In this document: positions 1 to 8,421 of the stretch, one piece after another
How the letters are laid out: each line of letters begins with the position of its first letter
Numbering within the stretch: position 1 is the stretch's first letter
Assembly (NCBI GenBank): GCA_016712565.1
Contig: JADJQU010000005.1
Span: forward strand, 424,706 to 488,705
Direction: 5' to 3'
From: Planctomycetota bacterium
GTDB lineage: Bacteria; Planctomycetota; UBA1135; GCA-002686595
DNA length: 64,000 nt
Translations under genes and position numbers: made by a program
Notes under the pieces: model-generated
Seen by the model: only the letters and a program-made list of their open reading frames with translations
What the model was told of the DNA's origin: nothing
Database searches by the model: none

Positions 1-1252
1 GGACCAGGCCGATTTCCTGCCCCGGGCCCGTGACCGCCAGGGCCGCCGTGGCGGCGCCGAATTGGTCCCCCGTGCCCGCACCGATCCAGGTGGCGAGCTC
101 GGTGCCGTCGGCGGCGCTGAAGGCCTGCACGTAGCCCCCGCGGGGCAGGTAGCGTTGGGGGGCTCCGGCGAGCAGATCCCGCAGGCCGTCGCCGTTCAGG
201 TCCGGTCCCAGGGCCACGGAGGTCCCCAGGCGGTCCTCGCTGCCCTGGGAGGCCAGGACGAAGCGCGGCCTGCCCGTTCGGCCGGAGAAGAGGGTCACCG
301 CGCCGCAGGCGTGCTCGCGGGCCGCTTCCGCTTCCCGCGCGCCCGGCCGGGCCAGGGGCGAGCCCACCAGCAGATCGGCATGGCCGTCGCCGTCGGTGTC
401 GCCCGCCCCGCACAGGGCCGTGCCGAACTGCTCCCAGGTGCGCTGGCCCCCGAAGGTGGCGAGCACCGAGGCATTGCGCCCCGCGAGCACGCGCACGTAG
501 CCGGGGCGATCGAGCCGCGGACAGGGGGCCCCCACGGCCAATTCGGGAATGCCGTCCCCGTCCATGTCCCCTGGGCCGGCCAGGGCGGCGCCGAAGCGCT
601 CGCCGAATTCCGCGCCGAAGAAGGAATAGCGCACGGTCAGGTCGGCGCCGTCGTAGACGCGCACCACGCCGGAGTTGCGACCGTGAAACCGGGCCCCCGG
701 GGAGCCCACGGCGAACTCCGTGCGGCCGTCCCCGTCGAGGTCGCCCACGGCGCACACGGCGAAGCCGCATTCGTCGCCTGCGCTGGAGCCCGGGACGCGG
801 AACAGGATCTCGGCCGTGGAACCGGAGAACACAAGGGCCTCGCCGCTGGAGCGGCCCCGCGGGGATGCGCCCGGCGCGCCGACGAGCAACTCGTCCACGC
901 CGTCGCAGTCCAAGTCCCCGATGCGGGCCAGGGAGGAGCCGAAGAGGTCGCCCGCCTTGCTCCCCAGGAGGTTGAGCCGCTCGTGCCAGCGCGGGCCGGT
1001 GAAGACCTTGACCGCGCCGGCCAGGGGGCCCCGCTGGTTGTCGCAGGGAAGCGACACGGCAAAATCCTCACGGCCATCCCCGTCGAAGTCGGAAAAGCCC
1101 GTCACCGAGTAGCCGAAGAGCGACTGGGGCGAGACTCCGAACAGCACGTCCGAGGGGCTCTGGGGGGAGGCCTCCAGGGCCCCGGTCGCGGCAGCGGAGG
1201 CCGCGCACAGGGCCCAGGCCCGACTCCAGAGAAAACCGTGCAGTTTCTTCAT
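1..1252 (-). CDS. FG-GAP/integrin-type β-propeller secreted protein (3' part outside window)
   Basis: The reading frame is open from ATG at 1252 to the window edge, so the C-terminus is missing. The N-terminus is MKKLHGFLWSRAWALCAASAA, a secretion signal, followed by about seven repeats of the FG-GAP type: a Ca-binding loop such as DFDGDGRED, DLDGDGRTE, DMDGDGIPE or DTDGDGHAD, then a 'VGAP/VGSP' turn and a strand such as 'VRVYDG'. These repeats form an extracellular β-propeller that usually mediates adhesion or carbohydrate contact; the ligand is unknown. A long open frame on the opposite strand is only the antisense of these regular repeats. It is divergent from the GGDEF gene at 1451. Family assignment is firm; biological role is not. 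Confidence 0.85.
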   Translation of the reverse strand, partial: MKKLHGFLWSRAWALCAASAAATGALEASPQSPSDVLFGVSPQSLFGYSVTGFSDFDGDGREDFAVSLPCDNQRGPLAGAVKVFTGPRWHERLNLLGSKAGDLFGSSLARIGDLDCDGVDELLVGAPGASPRGRSSGEALVFSGSTAEILFRVPGSSAGDECGFAVCAVGDLDGDGRTEFAVGSPGARFHGRNSGVVRVYDGADLTVRYSFFGAEFGERFGAALAGPGDMDGDGIPELAVGAPCPRLDRPGYVRVLAGRNASVLATFGGQRTWEQFGTALCGAGDTDGDGHADLLVGSPLARPGAREAEAAREHACGAVTLFSGRTGRPRFVLASQGSEDRLGTSVALGPDLNGDGLRDLLAGAPQRYLPRGGYVQAFSAADGTELATWIGAGTGDQFGAATAALAVTGPGQEIGLV

Positions 1253-1450
1253 GTGGGGGGGGCTCTCTGGGGCGCGAACCCGGGGCTTCCCTGGATCCTG
1301 GCTCCCGGCGGCGAATCCCGCAACCGCCCCGTGGGAAGCGGGTCCAGATCCGGGATCCCAGGATCCGATCAGGTGCGCAGAGGCGGCGTGTGCATCTGGT
1401 GAGCGCCTGAGATAGGGTCTAGCCTCCACCGTTCCCTCCTCCATGACTCC

Positions 1451-2512
1451 ATGACTCCGTTTCGACGCGCCAGCGACTTTGCCGGGATGCCCGGGCGACC
1501 GGACGTCGCCACGGCGGATTTCGACGCCACCCAGGGGGGGTTGTTCTCTGCGGACGACGTGCGCCGCCTGATGCGCATCGAATTCGAGCGGGCCCAGCGC
1601 TACCACTACCCCCTGGCCTGCTTCCTGATCGCCGTGGACCGCCTGGACCGGTTGAACGACCTCTACGGCATGGAGACCCGCGACACGATTCTGACCTCGC
1701 TCGCGGAATTGGTCCGCACGGAGACCCGGGCCAGCGACCTCCTGGGGGTCATGGTAGACGACCGGCTCTTGGTGCTCGTGCCCCACACCGCGCGGGCCGG
1801 GGCGGACGCGCTGGCGCGCCGACTCCTGGACGGCGCCAAGCGACTGAAATTCGAATCCGACGGGCGCACCGTGAGGGTCACCCTGTCCGTGGGCGGTTCC
1901 CACAACCAGAGCGCCAAGCCGACCCAGCGACTGTTTTACGAGACCCTCCTGGCCGTGGCGGAGTCGGGGCTCGACGTGGCGCTGCAGGCGGGCGGGGACC
2001 GGTTCGTGCACACGGAACTGTACGACTGGTTCCAGCGCCGGGCCGAACGCACCCTGCCCAGCGGCATCGAGTCGCCCACGCCCAGCCCCGGCGCCCTCCT
2101 GGGACAGGACGGTCCGGGGACGCCCAAGGCCGTCTACGTGGACGGCATGCGCATCCTCGCGGGCATCGGCTCCGACTCGCGGCCGCCCGAGGCACGCACC
2201 GCGGCCGAGGCGGAGGCCCAGGCCGACCGCGCGGGCATGGAGCAGCGCGAGCTGGACTACCAGCGCCAGATCGACAACCTCGAGCGGCGCATTTCAAAAC
2301 TGAACGACATGCTGGCCAAGACCGAAGAGGACTTGGCTCGCATGGCGGCGACGAAAGACATCGACACGGGCGTGGCTTCGGTCTACAGGAACGTTCAGGG
2401 CGTGGCGGCACTCGACGAGGCCAAGGCCTTGAAGAAGGACCTCATGCAGAAGATCTTCGAGGCCAACCTCGAGCTCAAGAACGCCGTCACCAAGCACAGT
2501 CCGCCGGCCTGA
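1451..2512 (+). CDS. Degenerate GGDEF-domain protein with C-terminal coiled coil
   Basis: 353 residues. Residues ~35-195 follow the diguanylate cyclase fold (FERAQRYHYPLACFLIAVD, LLVLVPHT, VRVTLSVGGS), but the catalytic GG(D/E)EF site is replaced by VDDRL at ~102-106, so cyclic-di-GMP synthesis is not expected. Residues ~245-350 are charged and heptad-like, predicting a coiled coil. No signal peptide or membrane segment, so it is probably a cytoplasmic sensor or scaffold. The start at 1451 is the second of two overlapping 'catgactc' copies; the ATG at 1443 is out of frame. It lies 81 bp upstream of the actin-like gene in the same direction, suggesting an operon in which it could position or regulate the filament (inference). 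Confidence 0.75.
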   Translation: MTPFRRASDFAGMPGRPDVATADFDATQGGLFSADDVRRLMRIEFERAQRYHYPLACFLIAVDRLDRLNDLYGMETRDTILTSLAELVRTETRASDLLGVMVDDRLLVLVPHTARAGADALARRLLDGAKRLKFESDGRTVRVTLSVGGSHNQSAKPTQRLFYETLLAVAESGLDVALQAGGDRFVHTELYDWFQRRAERTLPSGIESPTPSPGALLGQDGPGTPKAVYVDGMRILAGIGSDSRPPEARTAAEAEAQADRAGMEQRELDYQRQIDNLERRISKLNDMLAKTEEDLARMAATKDIDTGVASVYRNVQGVAALDEAKALKKDLMQKIFEANLELKNAVTKHSPPA

Positions 2513-2593
2513 ACGCCGGTACCCCCCCGGCCCAGGCGCCGCGGGCGATCCGCATCCCACTCCATTCCGTAGCAACGCACTCAGGAACCATCC

Positions 2594-3661
2594 ATGACTC
2601 AGAAGGACAAAGCGGCCGAAGGGCTCAAGAAGGACAAGGGAGTCCTCTACCTCGGCATCGACCTCGGGACTTCGCGCACCTCCGTGTGCGCCTCCAACGG
2701 CGTGCGGGAGACCGTGGCGTCCTACGTCGGCTACCCCAAGGACATGGTGGCCCGCAAGCTGCTGAAGAAGGACGTGCTGTTCGGGTCGGAAGCCCTGGAG
2801 AAGCGCCTGTCCCTGGAGCTCTATCGGCCCCTGGGCGACGGCGTGATCAAGCACGACGAGAAGGACACCAAGGCCAATCAGGCCAACATGAAGGCGGCCC
2901 AGGACTTGATCCGCGAGATCATCGCCCGGGCCCAGCCCCGCAAGGACGAGTTGATCTACGCCGTGATCGGCGCCCCGGCCCAGGCCTCGATCCACAACAA
3001 GAAGGCGATCATCGACGCCGCGCGGGAGACCGTGGACAGCGTGATGCTGTGCTCCGAGCCCTTCTCCGTGGCCTACGGGCTGGACTGGCTGGAGGACGTG
3101 CTGGTGATCGACATTGGCGCGGGCACCACCGACCTGTGCCGCATGCACGGCACCATGCCCGATGAGGCGGACCAATTGACGAACACCTTCGCCGGCGACC
3201 ATGTGGACCGGGTGCTGTTCGAGCGCATGCAGAAGTCCTGCCCCGGCGCGAGCTTTACGGTCGAGATGGTCAAGGCGTTCAAGGAGAAGTACGCCGACGT
3301 TTCCGAGGCCATGGGCAAGGTGATCGTGCAGTTGCCCGTCAACGGCAAGCCGACACCCTTCGACATCACCGACGACATGCGCGCGGCCTGCCGGTCCATC
3401 GTCCCGCCGCTGGTGGAGGGGCTGGGCCAGCTGGTGGCGAGCTTCCACCCCGAGTTCCAGGACAAGCTGAAGAACCGCGTGTTGCTGGCCGGCGGCGGCT
3501 CGATGATCAAGAACCTGGACCGCGCCCTCGAAGAAGAAATGAACAAGCGCCTGGGGGGCGGCCGCGTGGTCAAGATCGAGGAGCCGATCTACGGCGGCGC
3601 CAACGGCGCCCTGAAGATCGCCCACGACATGCCCGAGGAGTTTTGGGAGAAGCTGAAGTAG
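2594..3661 (+). CDS. MamK/MreB-like bacterial actin ATPase
   Basis: 355 residues of the actin/Hsp70 ATPase fold. Phosphate-1 motif GIDLGTSRTS at 21-30, phosphate-2 motif VIDIGAGTTD at 171-180, and adenosine motif LLAGGGSMI near 298-306. The flanking phrases VGYPKD, YAVIGAPA and SEPFSVAYGLD closely match magnetosome-filament MamK proteins rather than cell-shape MreB, which lacks them. Length is typical of MamK (~350). Expected role: cytoplasmic filament that positions an organelle or complex. SD 'caggaa' precedes the ATG. No other mam genes are in the window, so magnetosome function is not implied; MamK-like actins also occur in non-magnetotactic bacteria. A GC-rich hairpin follows ~60 bp downstream. 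Confidence 0.85.
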   Translation: MTQKDKAAEGLKKDKGVLYLGIDLGTSRTSVCASNGVRETVASYVGYPKDMVARKLLKKDVLFGSEALEKRLSLELYRPLGDGVIKHDEKDTKANQANMKAAQDLIREIIARAQPRKDELIYAVIGAPAQASIHNKKAIIDAARETVDSVMLCSEPFSVAYGLDWLEDVLVIDIGAGTTDLCRMHGTMPDEADQLTNTFAGDHVDRVLFERMQKSCPGASFTVEMVKAFKEKYADVSEAMGKVIVQLPVNGKPTPFDITDDMRAACRSIVPPLVEGLGQLVASFHPEFQDKLKNRVLLAGGGSMIKNLDRALEEEMNKRLGGGRVVKIEEPIYGGANGALKIAHDMPEEFWEKLK

Positions 3662-3721
3662 CCCCCGAGCTCAACCCGAGCTCACCCCACGACTCACTCG
3701 GTCCCCTTCGGAACCGCCCAG

Positions 3722-3759
3722 CCGCCCCGCGCTCCCGGAACCCCGGGATCGCGGGGCGG
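3722..3759 (+). terminator. Hairpin after the actin-like gene
   Basis: Perfect 10-bp arms (CCGCCCCGCG at 3722-3731 and its complement at 3750-3759) with an 18-nt loop, followed by TTGCTT. It sits ~60 bp past the actin stop. The weak T-tract makes intrinsic termination plausible rather than certain. Confidence 0.4.
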
Positions 3760-3951
3760 TTGCTTGCCCGGCGGGCGGCCTGGGAGCGGGCGCTGGTCAC
3801 CCCCAGGGCGACCTGCCGGGGGGCTACCCCATCTGGGGGCTGTGGCGTACCTTGGCCTTACGCGACTTCGGGATGCCCGCGGCCTGCTTGGGCCGGGCGG
3901 TTTCCCGGGATCGAAGGCCGTTCCCCCAACTCACTCAGGAGGAGTTACCAC

Positions 3952-5030
3952 GTGTCCAAATTGCTCGCTTCCGCCCTGGCCCTCGCCACGGTGATGACCG
4001 CCAGTGCCGCGGCCCAGGTTCCGTTCTTCAACGTCGACCTGGGCGCCAACGTCAACTACCCCGCACCCGGCGCCGGCTACTCGGCCGCCACCACCCAGGC
4101 GGGATTTTGGAACGCCCGCAGCGCGGCCAACGCCAACGGCACCCTGACGGACATCAACGGGTCGCCACGGCGATCAACGCCTCGATCTCCGGGCAACTGG
4201 TGGACTACGAGTTCAACAACGGGACCACCCTGGGGGGCAGCGACGACGAGAAGCTGATGGACGACCTCCAGGATGTCGGCGGGACGGCCTCCCTCGGGAC
4301 CCAATGGACCATCGGCCCCATGCCCGCGGGCGCCTACAAGGTGACCTTCTACTCGTGGGCTCCCGACAATCGCGCCTACATCACGAACATCACCTTGACG
4401 GGCGGCGCCAACGGCCAGATGACCTGCGGCGGCTCTCCGGGCTTCACCGGCTTCGTGTTGGGCCAGACCCACGTGCAGGACACGGTGCAACTCCCCGCGG
4501 GCGGCAACATCGTCTTCACCTGCGCCAACTCGGGAGCGGGGTTCGCGAACCTGAACGGGTTCCAGATCGAGCCCGACGTGCCCGCGCCGTCGATCTACTG
4601 CACGGCGAAGACCAACTCCCTGGGCTGCACGCCTTCGATCGGCTCCACGGGATCGTCCAGCGCCACCTCGGGCTCGGGCTTCACGGTGACCGGCTCGAAC
4701 GTGATCAACAACAAGCCGGGTCTTTTGATCTACACGAGCGGCGGTCAGGCGGCGGTTCCGTTCTCGGGCGGCCTGCGCTGCATCGGCACGCCGGTGCGTC
4801 GCTCGATCCCGCTGAACTCGGGCGGCAATCCTCCGCCGAACGACTGCTCGGGCGTGTACGCGATCGACGTCAACGCCTTCGCGGTGGGATCCCTCGGCGG
4901 CACGCCGCAGCCGTTCCTGGTGGTGCCCGGCACCCAGGTCAACAGCCAGTTCTGGGGCCGTGACAACGGCTTCGCTGCTCCGAACAACGCGACCCTGACC
5001 GACGGCCTCGAATTCCTCGTCGGGCCGTGA
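3952..5030 (+). CDS. Secreted protein with 'YCTAKTNS' C-terminal domain (apparent frameshift)
   Basis: GTG start at 3952 follows a strong SD (AGGAGGAG at 3938). The N-terminus MSKLLASALALATVMTASAAA is a signal peptide. The first frame runs to about 4160 (…LTDIN) and the rest continues in the next frame (VATAINASISGQ… to the stop at 5030); adding one G in the GGG at 4159-4161 restores a single protein of about 359 residues. The middle resembles the neighbouring paralogue at 5218 (CGGSPGFTGFVLGQTHVQD). The last ~145 residues, from YCTAKTNSLGC to LEFLVGP, are the shared C-terminal domain. Probably exported or surface-bound; function unknown. Whether the frameshift is a mutation or an assembly error cannot be told from this sequence. 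Confidence 0.8.
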
Positions 5031-5217
5031 CCCGCTGATGCCGGTGGGGCGGCGGCCGGGGTCCCGCGGGACCTCGGCCGCGCCGACCGCCTGGGCGCAA
5101 CTCCGACCGAGCGCCAGAAAGATCCCCGATCAGCACGCGGGACCACGGAGCCGTGTCCACGGCTTCGGTGAAATCGTGCTGCCCTGCCCCTCTCCACTTT
5201 CTACCAGGAAGCTCTTC

Positions 5218-6276
5218 ATGAACTCAAGTTTCGTCACCGGCGCGATCGCCCTGCTCGCACTTTGCGGCAGCGCCTCCGCCCAATACAACATCGACGTCGG
5301 CATCGCCAGTGTGGCCCCCGCGGGCACCTTCTCCGGCGCCACCACCCAGACCGGATTCTGGAACTCGGTCGATGCCACGCTGCTCACGCCGATCGCGCTG
5401 AACGACACGACCAACGTCAACAACGGCGTGACGCTCACGATCGCGGGCACGAACTTCAACTTCTTCTTCCAGAACACCGGCACCGCGGGCAACGACGAAC
5501 TGCTCATGGACGACGTCCAGGATCTTTCGGGTACTGGCGCCACTTCCTGGACGATCGCGGGCCTGCCCGCCGGCAGCTATCGGGTCACCGTCTACGCCTG
5601 GGCGCCCGACGTCCGCACCGACAATTCGACGATCACCGTGGTGGGGGGCGCCAACGGCGCGATGACCTGCGGCGGATCCCCGGGTTTCACCGGCTACGTG
5701 CTCGGCCAGACGCACGTTCAGGACGTCGTCACGCTTGCCGCTCCGGGATCGATCGTGATCACCGGCGACGGCCTGACGACCGCGGACTTCGGCAGCATCA
5801 ACGGCGTGCAGATCGAGCCGAATCTCCCGCAGCCGATCATCTACTGCACGGCGAAGATCAACTCCCTGGGCTGCACGCCTTCGATCGGTTCCACGGGAAC
5901 GTCCAGCGCCACCTCGGGCTCGGGCTTCACGGTGACCGGCTCGAACGTGATCAACAACAAGCCGGGTCTTTTGATCTACACGAGCGGCGGTCAGGCGGCA
6001 GTGCCCTTCTCGGGCGGCCTGCGCTGCATCGGCACGCCGGTGCGTCGCTCGATCCCGCTGAACTCGGGCGGCAATCCTCCGCCGAACGACTGCTCGGGCG
6101 TGTACGCGATCGACATCAACGCCTTCGCGGTGGGATCCCTCGGCGGCACGCCGCAGCCGTTCCTGGTGGTGCCCGGCACCCAGGTCAACAGCCAGTTCTG
6201 GGGCCGTGACAACGGCTTCCCCGCCCCGAACAACGCGACCCTGAGCGACGGTCTCGAGTTCGTCGTCGGGCCGTGA
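5218..6276 (+). CDS. Secreted paralogue with 'YCTAKINS' C-terminal domain
   Basis: 352 residues, intact. ATG at 5218 is preceded by AGGAAG with ~8-nt spacing. Signal peptide MNSSFVTGAIALLALCGSASA. Residues ~20-200 form a β-rich domain containing FSGATTQTGFWN, DELLMDDVQDL and LPAGSYRVTVYAWAPD; the C-terminal ~145 residues are the lineage-typical domain (YCTAKINSLGC … PPNDCSG … FWGRDNGF … LEFVVGP). Tandem paralogue of the gene ending at 5030; their last 438 bp are nearly identical, while the N-terminal halves differ much more. Likely an extracellular or envelope protein of unknown function. A strong hairpin follows at 6324. Confidence 0.85.
   Translation: MNSSFVTGAIALLALCGSASAQYNIDVGIASVAPAGTFSGATTQTGFWNSVDATLLTPIALNDTTNVNNGVTLTIAGTNFNFFFQNTGTAGNDELLMDDVQDLSGTGATSWTIAGLPAGSYRVTVYAWAPDVRTDNSTITVVGGANGAMTCGGSPGFTGYVLGQTHVQDVVTLAAPGSIVITGDGLTTADFGSINGVQIEPNLPQPIIYCTAKINSLGCTPSIGSTGTSSATSGSGFTVTGSNVINNKPGLLIYTSGGQAAVPFSGGLRCIGTPVRRSIPLNSGGNPPPNDCSGVYAIDINAFAVGSLGGTPQPFLVVPGTQVNSQFWGRDNGFPAPNNATLSDGLEFVVGP
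5839..6276 (+). repeat. 438-bp direct repeat (second copy; first copy 4593-5030)
   Basis: The 3' ends of the two tandem genes align over 438 bp without gaps and with about 15 mismatches by eye (roughly 96% identity), beginning at ATCTACTGCACGGCGAAG and ending at the stop codons. The 5' halves of the genes are far less similar, so recent gene conversion of the C-terminal module is more likely than simple whole-gene duplication. Confidence 0.85.
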
Positions 6277-6323
6277 CCCCAGCGGTGCCGCGGAATCCAC
6301 CCGCGGGCCGAGACAGAGCCGTA

Positions 6324-6356
6324 GGGGGCCGGTTGCCCGAGGGGCGACCGGCCCCC
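6324..6356. terminator. Bidirectional hairpin terminator between convergent genes
   Basis: 15-bp stem (6324-6338 with 6342-6356; GGGGGCCGGTTGCCC paired with GGGCGACCGGCCCCC, one G·U pair) closed by a GAG loop, followed by ACTTGTT. It lies between the secreted-protein gene ending at 6276 and the convergent amidohydrolase ending at 6381. Confidence 0.7.
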
Positions 6357-6380
6357 ACTTGTTGATCGGGGCCTTGTGAT

Positions 6381-8174
6381 TCAGTGCGCGGCCGACCGCG
6401 CGAACGCCGTCTCGCCGCGAACGAGGGTGCGGATCACATGGCCCTTCCCTAGCAGTTCCCGCGGAGCGCAGGTCAGCGGGTCCACATCCAGCACGGTCAG
6501 GTTGGCAAAGCGACCGACTTCCAGGGTTCCGAATTGCAGGTCCAGTCCCGCCGCATGGGCCGCGCCCAAGGTGAACCCCGCCAGCGCCGCGGCGGCTTCC
6601 AGCCGCTGGTCGGGACGGAACCCCTGGGGAGGCTCACCGGCACCATCGGCGCAGGTGATGGCCGCGTAGATCCCCGCCAGTGGGTCGCAGGACTCCACGG
6701 GAAAATCGCTGCCGAAGGCAAGGCGCTGGAGACCGGGGTTGAGGCGCCGCCAGGCGTAGGCTCCGGGGACGCGCGCCTCGCCCAGTCGCGAGGGGGCCCA
6801 GGGCATGTCGCTGGTGGCGTGGGTGGGTTGCATCGAGGGAATCACGCCCAGGGCGTCGAACCGGCCCCAGTCCTCCGGGCTCACCACCTGGGCGTGCTCG
6901 ATGCGCGGTCGCAGGGCCGAGAACGTGGGGCTCGCGGCCGCCCGACGGCCGTAGGCGTCGAGCACGCGGCGATTGGCGAGGTCGCCGATGGCGTGGACGG
7001 CGGGCTGCAGCCGGAGTTCGTCGCAGCGCGCCAGCAGGCGGTCCAGTTCCTCGGGGGAGAGCAAGGGCAATCCCAAGTTGCCCGGCTCATCGGTGTAGGG
7101 GGCGAGCAACGCCGCTCCTCGGGATCCGAGGGCGCCGTCCATGTAGAGCTTGGCGCCGACGATCCGGTAGCGCGGGGCGGCCGTGTCCGATCCATGGGCC
7201 GGCAGGCGAATCCCTGACAGGTCCTCCGCCAGCGCGGATTGGGCCAGGTAGCCCACGATCTCCAGGGGCAGGCGGCCCTCATCGTCCATTCGCTGCAGCA
7301 GCGCCGCCAGTTCCAGGTCCTCGCCCATGTCGTGGATGCCGGTCAGGCCGCTCTCCACGAGCTCCTGGCAGGCCAGCAGGACGCGACGCTCGCGGGCCTC
7401 GAGGGAGGCCGCGGGGATGTGGCGCGTCACGAGGTCCATGGCGTTGTCCACGAGGACGCCCGTGGGCCGGCCGTCGGCCGAAAGCAGCATGCGGCCGCCC
7501 GGCACGGGGGTCTCGCCGGGCCGCGGCCCATCGAGGCCCGCGAGGGCCAGGGCTCGGCCGTTGGCGATCAGCGCGTGGCCGTCCACGCGCCGCAGGACCA
7601 CGGGATGTTGCGGAACGGCGGCAGAGAGCGGCTCGTGGGTCGGGAACTGCTGCCCGGGCCAGAGGTTCTGGTCCCACCCGCGGCCCTCGATCCAGGTGCC
7701 CGCCGGAAGGCCGGCCGCGCGCTGGGCCACCCGTTCCACCACGGCCGTGAAATCCCCGAGGCCGCGCAGGTCCACTTCCTCCAGCATCTCGCCCAGCCCC
7801 TCGAGGTGCCCGTGGGCATCGATCAGTCCCGGCAGGGCCACGGCCCCCTGGAGGTCGAGGACGTCGAAGGGCTCGCGGGCGCGGTGGCGCATGTCCGCCT
7901 GGGTGCCTGAGGCCGCCACGCGGCCGTCTTCGATGTAGAGCGCCTCGGCCGTGTCCCAGCGGGGCGCGCCCAAACGGATCGTGCCGCCCACCACCAAGAG
8001 CCCGGTGGAGCGCGGGTGGGCCCCCGGACCCCGGTCGGCCGGCTGCTCGGGGCTCTTCCGCGCTTCGGCACGGGCCGGCTCCGCGGTCCCCGCGGCGGAA
8101 CCTCCCCGGGGACCCGTGGCGCAGCCCGCGAGGCACAGGACTCCCAGGATTCGCGCGCAGCGTTGGGTCGACAT
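6381..8174 (-). CDS. Lipoprotein amidohydrolase (YtcJ-like, amidohydrolase 3 family)
   Basis: 597 residues from ATG at 8174; an in-frame upstream ATG at 8225 would add a charged tail that destroys the signal. N-terminus contains a lipobox L-A-G-C (15-18). Metal-dependent amidohydrolase features: LIDAHGHLEG (HxH), EGRGWDQNLW, HAIGD, IEHAQ, and FGSDFPVE near the C-terminus, the order seen in YtcJ-type enzymes that hydrolyse amide or formamide-like bonds. Substrate unknown. Being lipid-anchored, it should act in the periplasm or at the outer membrane, which is unusual for this mostly cytoplasmic family. Upstream on its strand is ACAGAATCCCCCCATG, a possible -10 close to the start. Confidence 0.85.
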   Translation of the reverse strand: MSTQRCARILGVLCLAGCATGPRGGSAAGTAEPARAEARKSPEQPADRGPGAHPRSTGLLVVGGTIRLGAPRWDTAEALYIEDGRVAASGTQADMRHRAREPFDVLDLQGAVALPGLIDAHGHLEGLGEMLEEVDLRGLGDFTAVVERVAQRAAGLPAGTWIEGRGWDQNLWPGQQFPTHEPLSAAVPQHPVVLRRVDGHALIANGRALALAGLDGPRPGETPVPGGRMLLSADGRPTGVLVDNAMDLVTRHIPAASLEARERRVLLACQELVESGLTGIHDMGEDLELAALLQRMDDEGRLPLEIVGYLAQSALAEDLSGIRLPAHGSDTAAPRYRIVGAKLYMDGALGSRGAALLAPYTDEPGNLGLPLLSPEELDRLLARCDELRLQPAVHAIGDLANRRVLDAYGRRAAASPTFSALRPRIEHAQVVSPEDWGRFDALGVIPSMQPTHATSDMPWAPSRLGEARVPGAYAWRRLNPGLQRLAFGSDFPVESCDPLAGIYAAITCADGAGEPPQGFRPDQRLEAAAALAGFTLGAAHAAGLDLQFGTLEVGRFANLTVLDVDPLTCAPRELLGKGHVIRTLVRGETAFARSAAH

Positions 8175-8310
8175 GGGGGGATTCTGTCGCGACGCCCGCC
8201 GAAACGAAAGCCGACGCCGGGGCACGGAGAGTCTTGCGGCGCGCCGTTCGGGAAAGACAGGGGAAGACTTACACAGTTCGGACGCACGCCCGCGGCCGTG
8301 GTTCGCAATA

Positions 8311-8336
8311 CTACCGCGGTAGGACTACCTCGGTAG
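8311..8336. promoter_or_regulatory. Tandem palindromic operator-like sites
   Basis: Two 12-bp palindromes, CTACCGCGGTAG (8311-8322) and CTACCTCGGTAG (8325-8336), with centres 14 bp apart, lie between the divergent amidohydrolase (start 8174) and TPR gene (start 8422). The form CTACC-NN-GGTAG repeated suggests a dimeric repressor site, for example of BlaI/CopY-like geometry. The regulator is not in the window. Confidence 0.45.
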
Positions 8337-8421
8337 TTCGAAGCCTGCGCGCGATTCGACCTCCTTCGATTGGAAGCGGGCCGCGGCGCGGGCGACCACC
8401 CCCGGAAATCCGGAGTCCATC

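Noticed and set aside
62..1402. 446-residue open frame on the plus strand
   Set aside because: Exact antisense of the FG-GAP repeats on the minus strand; the minus frame has a signal peptide and regular Ca-binding loops, the plus frame has none.
1451..2512. Active diguanylate cyclase
   Set aside because: The GG(D/E)EF loop reads VDDRL, so the catalytic residues are absent.
2594..3661. Magnetosome gene island
   Set aside because: Only a MamK-like gene is present; no mamA/B/E/I/M/O/P/Q or related genes in 64 kb.
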